Shown here: in pieces, positions 9,304 to 18,073 of the stretch | Numbering within the stretch: the stretch's first letter is position 1 | How the letters are laid out: every line of letters begins with the position of its first letter | Assembly (NCBI RefSeq): GCF_014279795.1 | Contig: NZ_CP047945.1 | Coordinates: forward strand, 1,756,572 to 1,820,571 | From: Synechococcus sp. PROS-7-1 | Lineage (GTDB): Bacteria > Cyanobacteriota > Cyanobacteriia > PCC-6307 > Cyanobiaceae | Reading direction: 5' to 3' | Length of the DNA stretch: 64,000 bases | Notes under the pieces: model-generated | The model's input: only the letters and a program-made list of their open reading frames with translations | Told to the model about the DNA's origin: nothing | Databases searched by the model: none | Made by a program: the position numbers and the translations under genes

Positions 9304-10624
9304 TCACGGCCGCATAAAACCCATCTCCCCCCAGCGGATCAGGCCAGCGCTGCTGCTCAGATGCGAGTACAAGCTGGGGATGGCGCTGCAACCAGCCATG
9401 AATCTGATCGGTGTTCTCGGCAGGGTGGACGGTGCAGGTGGCATACACGATGCGTCCGCCAGGCTTGAGTAACGGCAGTAATGCATCGAGAAGGCCGGCC
9501 TGAAGCTGCACCAGATCTGCAATCGAAGCTTCGGTGATGCGCCAGCGAGCATCAGGATGACGGGCCAGGGTGCCCAGACCTGAACAGGGGGCATCCAACA
9601 GAATGCGATCAAAGGAAGCTCGCCACTGCGGGCGTTCCTCAAGCAACTGCGCTGCATCCGCCGCCAAGGCGTTGATGCAGCCACAGCCAAGTCGAGCAGC
9701 GTTGGCGGCCACCCGTTGCAGGCGCCCGGCAGAGCGATCCACGGCCCAAACCTCACCTTGATCACCCATCAATTCCGCCAGATGGGTGGCCTTGCCGCCG
9801 GGCGCGGCGCAGGCATCCAGCACCCGCTGCCCTGCCTCTGCGGCCAGCAACGGAGCCACCCACTGGGCCGCACGATCCTGCACGCACCAATGGCCTTCGT
9901 CGTACCCCGGCCACTGACGCAGATCCCCTGCCGGTTCCAACACCTGCAAGCCATCCGGACAGCCGGGGATGACGGCCGTGGGCATGCTGCGTTCCGCCAG
10001 ACGTGCGGCCATCTCTGTTGGCGATGAGCGCAGCCGGTTGATGCGCAGATCCAAAAGCGGCACCTGATTGCAGGCCTGCGCCACTTGAGCGGCCTGAGTC
10101 GGGCCGCACCAACGCAACAAATCCCGGGTGAACCAGAGCGGCAGCGACTGGTCTTGAGCCAGCGCCAGCGCAGGATCAGTCGGCTGGACCAAACCGTCGC
10201 CCGCCTCACGGGCCCGAAGCGCTGCACGCAGCAGACCATTCACCACAGGCGCCAGGCGCGCCAGCTTGCCGCGTTTGGCCAGTTCCACCGACGTATTCAC
10301 CGCAGCGGCGGCAGGGATCCGCTCCATGCGCAGCACCTGGTACAACCCGAGATGCAGCAGCCAGCGCAGGCGTGGAGGCTGTTTGCGTGCTGGCACTTTT
10401 CCAAGCTTGTCGAGCCAGGCGTCCAGCCACTGACGCCAACGAATCGCGCCATAGGCCAATTCGGTGGCCAGGCCGCGGTCAGCGGCCTGCAAGGGGTGCT
10501 GGCGCAGTGCCCGCTCGAGGGCGACATCGGCGTAAGCCCCAGCCGCAACAGCTTCCAGCACCTCCAAGGCGACACGGCGCGACGGCAGCCCGGGCGTTTC
10601 GGATCGAGACGGCGACTCACTCAC
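9281..10624 (-). CDS. rsmB: 16S rRNA (cytosine-5-)-methyltransferase RsmB/Sun family
   Basis: An N-terminal NusB-like helical domain (LEAVAAGAYADVALERAL, about residues 20-140) is followed by a Rossmann methyltransferase domain. SAM binding is seen in LDACAAPGGKATHLAEL. The catalytic cysteines lie in DAPCSGLGTLARHPDARW and YATCTVHPAEN. The enzyme makes m5C967 in 16S rRNA. The longest frame begins at 10645, but GTG at 10624 gives the compact N-terminus SESPSRSE and overlaps the stop of the upstream alkyltransferase-like gene by 8 bases, suggesting one operon. Confidence 0.92.
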   Translation of the reverse strand: MSESPSRSETPGLPSRRVALEVLEAVAAGAYADVALERALRQHPLQAADRGLATELAYGAIRWRQWLDAWLDKLGKVPARKQPPRLRWLLHLGLYQVLRMERIPAAAAVNTSVELAKRGKLARLAPVVNGLLRAALRAREAGDGLVQPTDPALALAQDQSLPLWFTRDLLRWCGPTQAAQVAQACNQVPLLDLRINRLRSSPTEMAARLAERSMPTAVIPGCPDGLQVLEPAGDLRQWPGYDEGHWCVQDRAAQWVAPLLAAEAGQRVLDACAAPGGKATHLAELMGDQGEVWAVDRSAGRLQRVAANAARLGCGCINALAADAAQLLEERPQWRASFDRILLDAPCSGLGTLARHPDARWRITEASIADLVQLQAGLLDALLPLLKPGGRIVYATCTVHPAENTDQIHGWLQRHPQLVLASEQQRWPDPLGGDGFYAAVITAPARA

Positions 10625-11006
10625 GCATGTCAGGCCACACAGCATCCAGACCTAGCGCCTCGCGCAACGCCAAGGGATCCGGCTCCCAGAGGAAACGGCG
10701 CAGCGGCAGCCGCCCCTCGTCATCCACGGGAATGCCTTCGCTGATCAGCAGCTCACGCTGGATCCAATCAGAGCCCTCGCGGCTCAGGCTCATCGAAATC
10801 TTTCCTTGGGCATTCACCACCCGCTGCCAAGGGATGGGCGATGGAAGAGAGAGCCTGCGCAGGGCCCAACCCACCTGCCGCGCACAGCCATAGGCGCCGA
10901 TCCAGTCAGCCACCTGCCCGTAGGTCGCCAGCCGTCCATGGGGAAGGAGGGCGACGACGGCATAAACACGCCCATCAAAGCCAAGGCAGGAGGGCGCCTT
11001 TGCCAT
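10617..11006 (-). CDS. Alkyltransferase-like protein (MGMT DNA-binding fold without catalytic Cys)
   Basis: The protein has 129 residues and matches the DNA-binding C-terminal domain of O6-alkylguanine transferases: LPHGRLATYGQVADWIGAYG then ARQVGWALRRL, where the helix-turn-helix and Arg finger lie. The active-site PCHRV motif is replaced by PWQRV (W60), which defines alkyltransferase-like (ATL) proteins. ATLs bind O6-alkylguanine lesions and hand them to nucleotide excision repair. ATG at 11006 is preferred to TTG at 11009. It overlaps the upstream stop as TGATG, and its own end overlaps rsmB. Confidence 0.85.
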   Translation of the reverse strand: MAKAPSCLGFDGRVYAVVALLPHGRLATYGQVADWIGAYGCARQVGWALRRLSLPSPIPWQRVVNAQGKISMSLSREGSDWIQRELLISEGIPVDDEGRLPLRRFLWEPDPLALREALGLDAVWPDMRE

Positions 11007-11338
11007 CAACCACCATCCACCTGACAGCCGATCAGGGCACCGGCAGCGCCTCCCACCGGCACACCGATCCAGCGACCATTGCCTCGAGACAGAGCAGCGC
11101 CCAGACCGGCCCCCAGCAATCCGCCAATCACGCTGCCTTCCACGCAGCTATTGGTATCAGTGTCGGCAGCTGCACTGGATCGCACCGGTCGCCCTGCGTG
11201 CCCATAGCGGCGATCAACATCATCCCTGTCGTAGTCATACACCGTGAGGGGTGCAGCCGCAGCCGGGGGATGGAACGCAGGTGCCGTGGTCGCCAGGGCG
11301 ATCACCACAGCAATGCCGGTGCCGAACGAACGCTTCAT
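11006..11338 (-). CDS. Exported glycine-zipper protein
   Basis: The product has 110 residues. An N-terminal signal peptide (MKRSFGTGIAVVIALATTAP) is followed by a polar linker and a glycine-zipper segment, SVIGGLLGAGLGAALSRGNG then GVPVGGAAGALIGCQVDGG. Gly-zipper 2TM-like proteins sit in the envelope, often the outer membrane. Two cysteines (CVEG and GCQ) could form a disulfide. It is first in a three-gene run with the ATL gene and rsmB (TGATG overlap). The specific role is unknown. Confidence 0.65.
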   Translation of the reverse strand: MKRSFGTGIAVVIALATTAPAFHPPAAAAPLTVYDYDRDDVDRRYGHAGRPVRSSAAADTDTNSCVEGSVIGGLLGAGLGAALSRGNGRWIGVPVGGAAGALIGCQVDGG

Positions 11339-11480
11339 GCCAGTGCTTGTGAAGTCACCTTGATGCTGAATCGCTTCAACGCCGATTCATGACTGATCGG
11401 CCTCAAGGTTGCGTCGGAATTTGACTGGGCAGGGCGTTGCATACCCTCGAAGCAGGCTCCATGCATTCCCCCATCGGCTG

Positions 11481-12170
11481 ATGCCCCTGCTCCCCCGCCG
11501 CTTCGAGCGCCTGCGCACCGTGCTCAATCAACGGATGGCCGACCTCACGGTTCTGGTGGAGCATGTTGAGAAACCCCACAACCTCTCGGCCATCCTGCGC
11601 AGCTGCGATGCGGTGGGTGTGCTGGAAGCCCATGCGGTGAGCTTCAGAGGCAGACCGAGAACCTTCAACAGCACTGCCCAGGGCAGTCAGCGCTGGGTTC
11701 CCCTCCGCGACCACGCCGATATCGGTTCAGCGGTGCGCCATCTCAAGGAGCGGGGTTTCCGCCTCTACGGCACCAACCTGGGCGTGGATGCTCGTGATTA
11801 CCGCGACTGCGACTTCACCGGGCCCTGCGCCTTCGTGCTCGGCGCTGAGAAGTGGGGTCTAACCGAGGAGGCCACGGGCTTGATGGACCAGGCCGTATTC
11901 ATCCCCATGCGGGGAATGGTGCAGTCTTTGAATGTGTCGGTGGCCACGGCCACCCTGCTGTTCGAAGCGCTGCGTCAACGGCAGGCAGCGGGCGTGGCAC
12001 CGCACAACGGTGAAGGCATCCCAGCGGAGCAATACGGCGATCTGCTGTTCGAATGGGCCTATCCCCAGGTGGCCGCCTGGTGCCGAGAGCAGGAACGCAG
12101 CTATCCAGCACTGAGCGGGGATGGAGAGATCCTTGAGGATCTTCCGCGCACCGCCAGATTGCGCTGCTGA
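11481..12170 (+). CDS. trmH: tRNA (guanosine(18)-2'-O)-methyltransferase TrmH
   Basis: This is a SPOUT-class methyltransferase. The conserved motifs are VEHVEKPHNLSAILRSCDA (motif 1), FVLGAEKWGLTEEA (motif 2) and IPMRGMVQSLNVSVATATLL (motif 3, forming the trefoil knot). The C-terminal extension of about 60 residues is typical of TrmH. ATG at 11481 (MPLLPRRFERLRTVL) is chosen because the 24 codons upstream of it are not family-like. It methylates G18 in the tRNA D-loop. Confidence 0.9.
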   Translation: MPLLPRRFERLRTVLNQRMADLTVLVEHVEKPHNLSAILRSCDAVGVLEAHAVSFRGRPRTFNSTAQGSQRWVPLRDHADIGSAVRHLKERGFRLYGTNLGVDARDYRDCDFTGPCAFVLGAEKWGLTEEATGLMDQAVFIPMRGMVQSLNVSVATATLLFEALRQRQAAGVAPHNGEGIPAEQYGDLLFEWAYPQVAAWCREQERSYPALSGDGEILEDLPRTARLRC

Positions 12171-12220
12171 CCTTCGAGCCAGCGGCTACGGTCCGAATCA
12201 GTGAATGCGACCGCCCCGCG

Positions 12221-12940
12221 ATGGCCATCGAACTGGGTGATGTGCATCTCTATCGCATGTCGCTGCCGGAGCATGAGTGCCCCTGGGGACTAAAGGCCAT
12301 CGCGCTGCTGAAGAGCCGGGGCATCGCCTTTCAGGACCACCTGCTCAGCAGCCAAGAGGAGGTGAACGCCTTCAAGCAGCGACACAACGTGCCGACCACG
12401 CCGCAGATTTTCTCGGGCGACAAGCGCATCGGGGGCTACAGCGATCTCGCCGCTGCGTTGGGAGAAGAGCCGGAGAGCGCTGACTACTCCTACACACCCG
12501 TGGTCGCCGTGTTTGGCACGGCTCTGTTGATGGCCCTGGTGCTAGGCGACAGCATCATCCAGCACTTCATGGGCTTTTCGATCTGCGCGCTGGCGATGCT
12601 CAAGCTGATGGATGTGGAGTCGTTCGCGGCCAGCTTCGTGAAATACGACCTCATCACCCAGCGCTGGCGGCCCTGGGGAAAGCTCTATCCCGGCATTGAG
12701 CTGCTGATCGGCCTTGGATTTCTGCTCAACTCGCCCTTGCCTCTGGCCGGTTGGGCCGCGCTGGTGGTGGGTCTGCCCGGCATGGCCTCGGTGATCAAGG
12801 CGGTGTATGTCGACAAGCTCGCCCTCAACTGCGCCTGCGTGGGAGGCAACACCAAAACGCCTCTAGGGATTATCAGCTTCTCGGAATACGCCATCCTCAC
12901 TGTGATGGGCTTGCTCGTGGCGTTTCAGCTGGCGTTCTGA
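12221..12940 (+). CDS. Glutaredoxin-like domain fused to MauE/DoxX-like membrane domain
   Basis: The protein has 239 residues in two parts. Residues 1-80 are a glutaredoxin-like fold with C20-P-W-G at the active site (second Cys absent) and the cis-Pro stretch NVPTTPQIFSGDKRIGGYSD. Residues 90-239 form four hydrophobic helices like the MauE family, with FVKYDLI, LGFLLNSPLPLAG and a Cys pair in LNCACVGG. MauE proteins are linked to disulfide handling at the membrane. The monothiol site suggests glutathione-dependent or transfer chemistry rather than a standard dithiol glutaredoxin. It is a single gene without an obvious operon. Confidence 0.75.
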   Translation: MAIELGDVHLYRMSLPEHECPWGLKAIALLKSRGIAFQDHLLSSQEEVNAFKQRHNVPTTPQIFSGDKRIGGYSDLAAALGEEPESADYSYTPVVAVFGTALLMALVLGDSIIQHFMGFSICALAMLKLMDVESFAASFVKYDLITQRWRPWGKLYPGIELLIGLGFLLNSPLPLAGWAALVVGLPGMASVIKAVYVDKLALNCACVGGNTKTPLGIISFSEYAILTVMGLLVAFQLAF

Positions 12941-12974
12941 GGATCGTCTTTTCGTTGCTTAAGAACGCCAACAA

Positions 12975-13235
12975 TCAGAACGGCATCAACACGTCTTTGC
13001 TGCCTTGGGTGCGCTGTTGAACCGGATGGTTGCGACGGGCTGCAGGCAAGCGCAGCGCAAACACCAGCGCCAGCACCTCAAGCAGCAGGCTACGGCCGAT
13101 GAACAGAACCACCAGCCCCAGGGTGATAGCCAGCATCTGCTCGAGCAGGCCGATCACATCGTCGGGATTGCCGCGGCCCGACACCCAGAGGGTCACCATC
13201 AGCGACAGCAAGACGAGCGTGGCCCAGAACGGCAT
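12975..13235 (-). CDS. Small membrane protein of unknown function
   Basis: The product has 86 residues from MPFWATLVLLS (13235); a longer frame to 13292 would overlap the adjacent permease gene. One hydrophobic helix lies at the N-terminus (FWATLVLLSLMVTLWVSG) and a second at about residues 28-55 (LLEQMLAITLGLVVLFIGRS). The C-terminal tail is basic and polar. It follows the oligopeptide-type permease on the same strand by 20 bases. No family was recognised. Confidence 0.55.
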   Translation of the reverse strand: MPFWATLVLLSLMVTLWVSGRGNPDDVIGLLEQMLAITLGLVVLFIGRSLLLEVLALVFALRLPAARRNHPVQQRTQGSKDVLMPF

Positions 13236-13255
13236 GGATGGTTCAAGCGCTGCTT

Positions 13256-14128
13256 TCAGTGTGCCGCGTCTCGGCCCGTGCTGCTCACCCAAGCCTCCAA
13301 CCCTTCACCCAGGAAGGAGAGCCCCAGCACCAGGATGAACATCGCCAGCCCTGGATACAGGGCTGTCCACCAGATGCCCGTGGGGACAGCAGCCAGGGCC
13401 AGGTTCAAATCACTGCCCCATTCCGGAACCGTTTCCGGCAAACCAAGGCCAAGAAATCCCAGGCCACCCAGCACCAACACCGCATCAGCCGCATTGAGCG
13501 TGAGCAACACCGGAACGGAGGTGATCACGTTGCGCAGCAAATAACGGCGCAGAATCCAGACCGGCCCCGCCCCCAGGGTGCGGGCGGCTTCCACGAACAA
13601 CTCCGCCTTCACCTGGGCTGTTTGATTGCGCACCACGCGGAAATACTGCGGTACATACACCACGCAGAGGGCTGCCGCGGCGTTGGGGATGCCCCGACCG
13701 AGCAGAAAGGCCAGCACCACCGACAGCAGCAGCACCGGCAGTGTGTACAGGGTGTCCATCAGCAACACCAGGATCCGGTCCACAGCGCCGCCGAGATACC
13801 CGCTCACCATGCCCAGGGGCACCCCGATCACAAGGGCAAGGGCGACGGCCAGCAGCACCACCTGCAACGCCACCCCACTGCCCTGCAACGTGCGCACACA
13901 CACGTCCCGCCCCAGCCGGTCCGTGCCGCACCAGTGCTGCAGGGACGGGGGTGCATAGATGGGGTTGTCCAGCCCGGCATTGGGGTCGGGCAACACTCCA
14001 GCGGCCAGCAACAGCGGGGTGACCAAGGCCACGAGCACATAAATCGCCACGATCACCAAACCCCAGCGCGCCATGCGGCCCGAGAGGCTCGGCCGGGCGG
14101 TGCCCAAGGGAGACGACGCAAAGCTCAC
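13256..14128 (-). CDS. ABC transporter permease, DppC/OppC type
   Basis: The 290-residue permease starts with GTG at 14128. It has an N-terminal helix (VIVAIYVLVALVTPLL), the family signature HWCGTDRLGRDVCVRTLQGS, and five further helices. The EAA-like coupling loop is in EAARTLGAGPVWILRRYLLR. The family imports peptides, nickel or opines. No binding protein, second permease or ATPase lies beside it, so it is an orphan subunit here and its substrate cannot be inferred. Confidence 0.85.
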   Translation of the reverse strand: MSFASSPLGTARPSLSGRMARWGLVIVAIYVLVALVTPLLLAAGVLPDPNAGLDNPIYAPPSLQHWCGTDRLGRDVCVRTLQGSGVALQVVLLAVALALVIGVPLGMVSGYLGGAVDRILVLLMDTLYTLPVLLLSVVLAFLLGRGIPNAAAALCVVYVPQYFRVVRNQTAQVKAELFVEAARTLGAGPVWILRRYLLRNVITSVPVLLTLNAADAVLVLGGLGFLGLGLPETVPEWGSDLNLALAAVPTGIWWTALYPGLAMFILVLGLSFLGEGLEAWVSSTGRDAAH

Positions 14129-14193
14129 GTCAGCGCAAGCGTGTGATGGGGTGCATTCTTGCCTGCCTGGGCGGCAACGAGCAGGATTGACCT

Positions 14194-15603
14194 ATGCAAC
14201 CGTCGCGCCCCTGGAAGCAACGCCTCACCGGCAGCATGCTGGGGCAGTTGCAGCTGGCCACCTATGCCGCCGTGCTGCTGGGATTCACAGCGGCCACAAG
14301 CACAGGGCTCTGGTTGAGCGAGCGCACACGCCTGCAGGTGGGGGAAGCGGAGCTCCGGGCTGGTTCGGAATCGCTGGCGTTCTGCCTGGTGGCCCACGGC
14401 GGCGAGGGAGAGGATGTGATCCGCAGAGAACTGCAGGATCACTCCAGCGTGCGCACTCAACTCTGGCTGGAACAGCCAGATGGTTCAGTGCTCAGCCCAG
14501 AGCGCTCGCACCTGCCATTACCAGAGGGCCTGCTGCAAACAGCCATGGCCGCCAACAGCACGCGCACGCCAGGACAGGCCCATGTGATCGAGGTGAGTGG
14601 GCGCGATTACCTCACCCTGCTCGACCGCAAGTTGAACTCCGGTGCCCTGCTCTGGAGCAGCACGGAAATCACCGGGCTGGGCCGATCACAAACAGAATTC
14701 CTGGGCTGGATGATCCTGATCTGGGGAAGCTGCCTCGGGGGCTCCCTGGCGCTGGTCACCCTGCTGGTGCGACGGATCACCAAGCCACTGCAGGATCTGA
14801 GCGACCGCAGCGCTGAACTCACCGCCGACGGGCTGAAATCGGCAGCTCTGCCGGTCCCCACGGGGCCTCTGGAGCTCACCCGCCTCACGCGCACCTACAA
14901 CGCCCTAATCGAGCGGCTGGCGTGGTCGTGGAGTCAGCAGCGCCAATTCGTGAGCGCGGTGAGCCATGAACTGCAAACGCCACTCACCCTCGTGTCTGGT
15001 TCGCTGAAACGGGTGATGCGCAAGGCCCCGGATCTGGATCCGGCATTGATGCAACGCCTCCAAGACGCCCAGGACGAAACCACCGACATGCAGCAGCTCC
15101 TCAACGACCTGCTGGATCTCTCCCGCAGTGATTCCGGCCGGTTGCAGGTGAAGGAGGAAGCGGTGCCCCTGCAGCCACTCATCGAGACCATCGTGCGCGT
15201 GCAGGAGCCTGCCTATGGCCGCACGATTGAAGTCCAAGGGATCAACGATCAGGCATCTCTCGTCGCCCTGGCCGATGCATCCCGGCTGCATCAGGTGCTG
15301 GTCAACCTGGTGGAAAACGCTCACAAATACTCACCGCCGGATCAGCCGATCCAGCTCACCCTGGGGCGGGTTGCCGAGGGACTTCAGTTGGAGGTGATCG
15401 ACCATGGCATCGGCATTCCCAGCACCGACCAACCCCACATCTTTGAACGCTTCCATCGCGGGTCGAACACCGGGGGCTACAGCGGCAGCGGCCTCGGTCT
15501 CTCCGTGGTGAAATTACTGGTGGAGGCGATGGGGGGATCCATCACTGTGGCCAGTGAACCCGGGATGGGCAGCCGCTTCCGCATCCTTCTGCAATCGGCT
15601 TGA
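14194..15603 (+). CDS. Sensor histidine kinase A
   Basis: The 469-residue kinase has two transmembrane helices (about residues 20-42 and 168-192) flanking a periplasmic sensor of about 125 residues. A HAMP linker follows (RRITKPLQDLSDRSAEL), then HisKA with H258 in SAVSHELQTPLTLVSG. The HATPase_c domain has the N box NLVENAHKYS, G1 DHGIGIP, F box ERFHRG and G2 GSGLGLSVV. It is the first of three related kinases in 7.4 kb, all near pilin genes. A small membrane gene overlaps its stop (TGATG). No adjacent regulator on the same strand was found. Confidence 0.9.
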   Translation: MQPSRPWKQRLTGSMLGQLQLATYAAVLLGFTAATSTGLWLSERTRLQVGEAELRAGSESLAFCLVAHGGEGEDVIRRELQDHSSVRTQLWLEQPDGSVLSPERSHLPLPEGLLQTAMAANSTRTPGQAHVIEVSGRDYLTLLDRKLNSGALLWSSTEITGLGRSQTEFLGWMILIWGSCLGGSLALVTLLVRRITKPLQDLSDRSAELTADGLKSAALPVPTGPLELTRLTRTYNALIERLAWSWSQQRQFVSAVSHELQTPLTLVSGSLKRVMRKAPDLDPALMQRLQDAQDETTDMQQLLNDLLDLSRSDSGRLQVKEEAVPLQPLIETIVRVQEPAYGRTIEVQGINDQASLVALADASRLHQVLVNLVENAHKYSPPDQPIQLTLGRVAEGLQLEVIDHGIGIPSTDQPHIFERFHRGSNTGGYSGSGLGLSVVKLLVEAMGGSITVASEPGMGSRFRILLQSA

Positions 15604-15974
15604 TGATCGCTTACCTCATCCTCTGCACATTGCTGGTGCCGGCCAACCTCTGGGCCACGATCACCCCCCACCTGCACAGCGAGGTGAGCATGCGCCTGCT
15701 GCATGCGCTCTCAACCGCCGTGCTGATCCCCCCCTTAGTGAGCCTGTGGCGCCAACGCCGCAGCGTCCAGCCGCTGCCCGCGTTGTTGTTCGCTCCCTTC
15801 TCCGTTGTGCTGGTGGTGGTGAACACTCACATCGCCCTGATGGGCATGGGCGTGCGCTTTGGCTGGATCGATCATTTGTTTCTCACCATCGCCTGCCTCG
15901 CCGTGATCGCCTTTTATCTCCTCACTGGCGATGAGGCTGGAGCCGTGGATCCGAGGAACGAGGGCATCGCCTGA
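15603..15974 (+). CDS. Small polytopic membrane protein
   Basis: The product has 123 residues and about four hydrophobic helices (MIAYLILCTLLVPANLWA, LLHALSTAVLIPPLVSLW, LLFAPFSVVLVVVNTHIALM, HLFLTIACLAVIAFYLLTG). ATG at 15603 shares a base with the stop of kinase A (TGATG), so the two are probably translated together. Its 3' end overlaps the convergent kinase B gene by 53 bases. No family was recognised. A role as a partner of kinase A is inference from position only. Confidence 0.6.
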   Translation: MIAYLILCTLLVPANLWATITPHLHSEVSMRLLHALSTAVLIPPLVSLWRQRRSVQPLPALLFAPFSVVLVVVNTHIALMGMGVRFGWIDHLFLTIACLAVIAFYLLTGDEAGAVDPRNEGIA

Positions 15975-17412
15975 GGCTGATCACGAACACGGCTCCTCCG
16001 CCCTCGCCGTCCTCCACGGACACCTCTCCTTCCATCTGTGAGACGAGGGTGGACACCACCGCCAGGCCGATGCCGCTGCCAGGGATGCCGGTGTTGTGTT
16101 GCCCACGGCGGAACCGCTCGAACACGAGGCTGCGTTCGTCCAGCGGAATTCCCGGGCCATGGTCGCGAACGCGCAACTCCACCCGCGACGGTGTGCTGGA
16201 GCAGCCAATCTCAACCGGTGTGTGAGCGGGGCTGTATTTGCATGCATTCTCGATCAGATTCACGAGGCACTGCACCACCCGGTCGCGATCCGCCCAGGCC
16301 TGCAGGCTGTGGGGATCGATGCCGTCAGCAGGGCAGAAAAGAAACTGGCGTTCGCCAGCCCCCTCGGCCAGGGCAATCGCTTGCTGCACCGCCTCGCAAA
16401 CACTCAAGGGTTGGAGCTCGAGTTGCAGGCTGCCGGTTTCGGCTCGCGTGAGCGCCAGCAAGCCCGTGACCAGCCGCCCCAACCGACGGCTCTCCTCCTC
16501 GACGATCGCCAGTTGATGGCGCTGGTCCTCGGAGAGGTTGTCGGAACGACGCAACAGACGGCGGCTGTAGCCGGCGATCAAGGTGATCGGATTGCGCAGT
16601 TCGTGGCTCACGGTGCTGGCGAATTGGCGCTGTCGCTCAAAGGACTGGGCCAGGCGATCAAGCAGCTCGTTGAAAGCATGGGCAAGGGGCTGGAGCTCGT
16701 CTGGTTCCTGGCCCGGCGTGAAGCGTTGCTGTTGCAGCGAACTGGAGCGCACAGCGCTGAGGGTGTCACCAAAACGGCGCAAGGGGCGAAGGCTGCGCTG
16801 AATTCCGCGGCGATTGATCATCAGCGTCAGCAACGACGCCAACAGGGCCGCCACGGTGAGGATCCCATTGAGCTGGCGCTGCAGGGCCACGTCCTCGCTC
16901 ACGTCCTTCAGGAGATAGAGGCTCCAGGGGGTTTTGCCCAGGGTGAGGGTCGTGCCACTCACCATGTAGGTGCGGCCTTCGGCCTCAAAGGTCTGCGGAC
17001 GGGACATGCGGCGCACCTGTTCTTCGGCCTGAAAACGCAGCGCCGGCGTGGAGACGATCAGATCGTTGCTGCTGAGCTGGGGCATCACCATGCCGGCTGG
17101 AAAGCCCGTGGGATGCCCCCAGAGGGCCAGATCAAAGGTGGAGAAGTGGCTCAAGGTGCGCTGCAGCGTTTGCGCATCCACCTGCTCGGCACTGCTGCGC
17201 AGGACGACACGCTCGGCCCTGCGCATGATGTCCAGCTGGCGTTGATAACGCTGCTGGGCGAACACCTGCAGGTTCACCACCAGCAGCAATCCGTAGCCCA
17301 ACAACACGGCCACCAGGCTTGTGCGTTCCAAACGCCGCTGAATCGCTGTGGATGGTGCTGTGAACAGGCGTGGCCGCCAGGGCATCAGCCAACCTGGGAA
17401 CAACACAGTCAT
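15922..17412 (-). CDS. Sensor histidine kinase B
   Basis: The 496-residue kinase has an N-terminal helix SLVAVLLGYGLLLVVNLQVF (about residues 32-51), a periplasmic domain of about 130 residues, a second helix near 185-205 ([19 protein letters not shown]) and a HAMP linker. HisKA has H270 in STVSHELRNPITLIAG. ATPase motifs are NLIENACKYS, DHGPGIP, FERFRRG and GSGIGLAVV. Its N-terminal helix shares the string GYGLLLVVN almost exactly with kinase C (GYLLLLVVN), indicating paralogy. It lies directly downstream of the first minor-pilin operon on the same strand, separated by 66 bases. Confidence 0.9.
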   Translation of the reverse strand: MTVLFPGWLMPWRPRLFTAPSTAIQRRLERTSLVAVLLGYGLLLVVNLQVFAQQRYQRQLDIMRRAERVVLRSSAEQVDAQTLQRTLSHFSTFDLALWGHPTGFPAGMVMPQLSSNDLIVSTPALRFQAEEQVRRMSRPQTFEAEGRTYMVSGTTLTLGKTPWSLYLLKDVSEDVALQRQLNGILTVAALLASLLTLMINRRGIQRSLRPLRRFGDTLSAVRSSSLQQQRFTPGQEPDELQPLAHAFNELLDRLAQSFERQRQFASTVSHELRNPITLIAGYSRRLLRRSDNLSEDQRHQLAIVEEESRRLGRLVTGLLALTRAETGSLQLELQPLSVCEAVQQAIALAEGAGERQFLFCPADGIDPHSLQAWADRDRVVQCLVNLIENACKYSPAHTPVEIGCSSTPSRVELRVRDHGPGIPLDERSLVFERFRRGQHNTGIPGSGIGLAVVSTLVSQMEGEVSVEDGEGGGAVFVISLRRCPRSSDPRLQPHRQ

Positions 17413-17478
17413 TTCAAGGCAGAGCCAAGACCTTGTCGTCCCCCAACTAGGGGATCACCGAGCAAGACCCGTCGTGGC

Positions 17479-18066
17479 TCAGGCATCCAGACGGCTCTGA
17501 AATCGCCGGTGTTGGCCAGACCCATCACGAAGCTCCTGCTCCAGTTGCAGTTGGAGCAGCGGAAGCGTGGGATGGTTCTGGGCGCTGAATCCAGGAACGG
17601 AACGATCGGGCAATGCATCCAGCAACACCCGATTTTGATAGGCCCCTTCAAGATTAATCACGCCATCGAGCCCGTAAGACGGACCGCAGCGCATCAGCAC
17701 CTGTCCCCGCCAGATCGCAGAAGGTGCCTGGCCAACGGAGTAAACGATCACAGCGCTGCCCCGGGCATCTGGATCGCCGGCCGCCATGGCGATGGCGAGC
17801 ACGGGTCGCCGTCCGCTGAGACGACAGGGCCAGGAGGATGAAGGAGGTGGATCGACCATCCAGCCCTGAGCGGTCGCGATCTCGGCTTTGATCAGCGCCA
17901 ACGTGCGGCGCTGCAGCCCTGTGGTCTGCAGGCGCTCGGCCATGGCCGAACCCAGCCTCAGATCGGCTCCGATCAAGCGCAGTAACACTGCAAATAACGC
18001 AGTGCCCAAACTCAAAGCCAGCAACAGCTCCAACAGGGTGAAGCCCCTGGCGCATTGGCGATCCAT
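17479..18066 (-). CDS. Minor pilin/pseudopilin, PilW/GspJ-like
   Basis: The product has 195 residues from ATG at 18066. A short prepilin leader MDRQCARG ends at G8, followed by FTLLELLLALSLGTALFAVL with Glu at +5: a complete type III signal for prepilin peptidase. The globular part carries AERLQTTGLQRRTLALIKAE and a C-terminal region rich in Leu and Gln (LLQLQLEQELRDGSG). Position last in a PilX-PilV-FimT-PilW order suggests the PilW/GspJ role in the pilus tip or priming complex. It begins 7 bases after the FimT-like gene. A longer frame to 18147 lies inside that gene and is rejected. Confidence 0.75.
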   Translation of the reverse strand: MDRQCARGFTLLELLLALSLGTALFAVLLRLIGADLRLGSAMAERLQTTGLQRRTLALIKAEIATAQGWMVDPPPSSSWPCRLSGRRPVLAIAMAAGDPDARGSAVIVYSVGQAPSAIWRGQVLMRCGPSYGLDGVINLEGAYQNRVLLDALPDRSVPGFSAQNHPTLPLLQLQLEQELRDGSGQHRRFQSRLDA

Positions 18067-18073
18067 CACCGGT

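Noticed and set aside
13238-14146. A 302-codon forward frame opposite the ABC permease
   Set aside because: His/Gln/Arg-rich shadow of a strongly supported permease with family motifs.
16096-17841. A 581-codon forward frame opposite kinase B and the PilW-like gene
   Set aside because: It has low-complexity Gln/Arg/His content, no domain, and is antisense to two clear genes. Long antisense frames are expected in GC-rich coding DNA.
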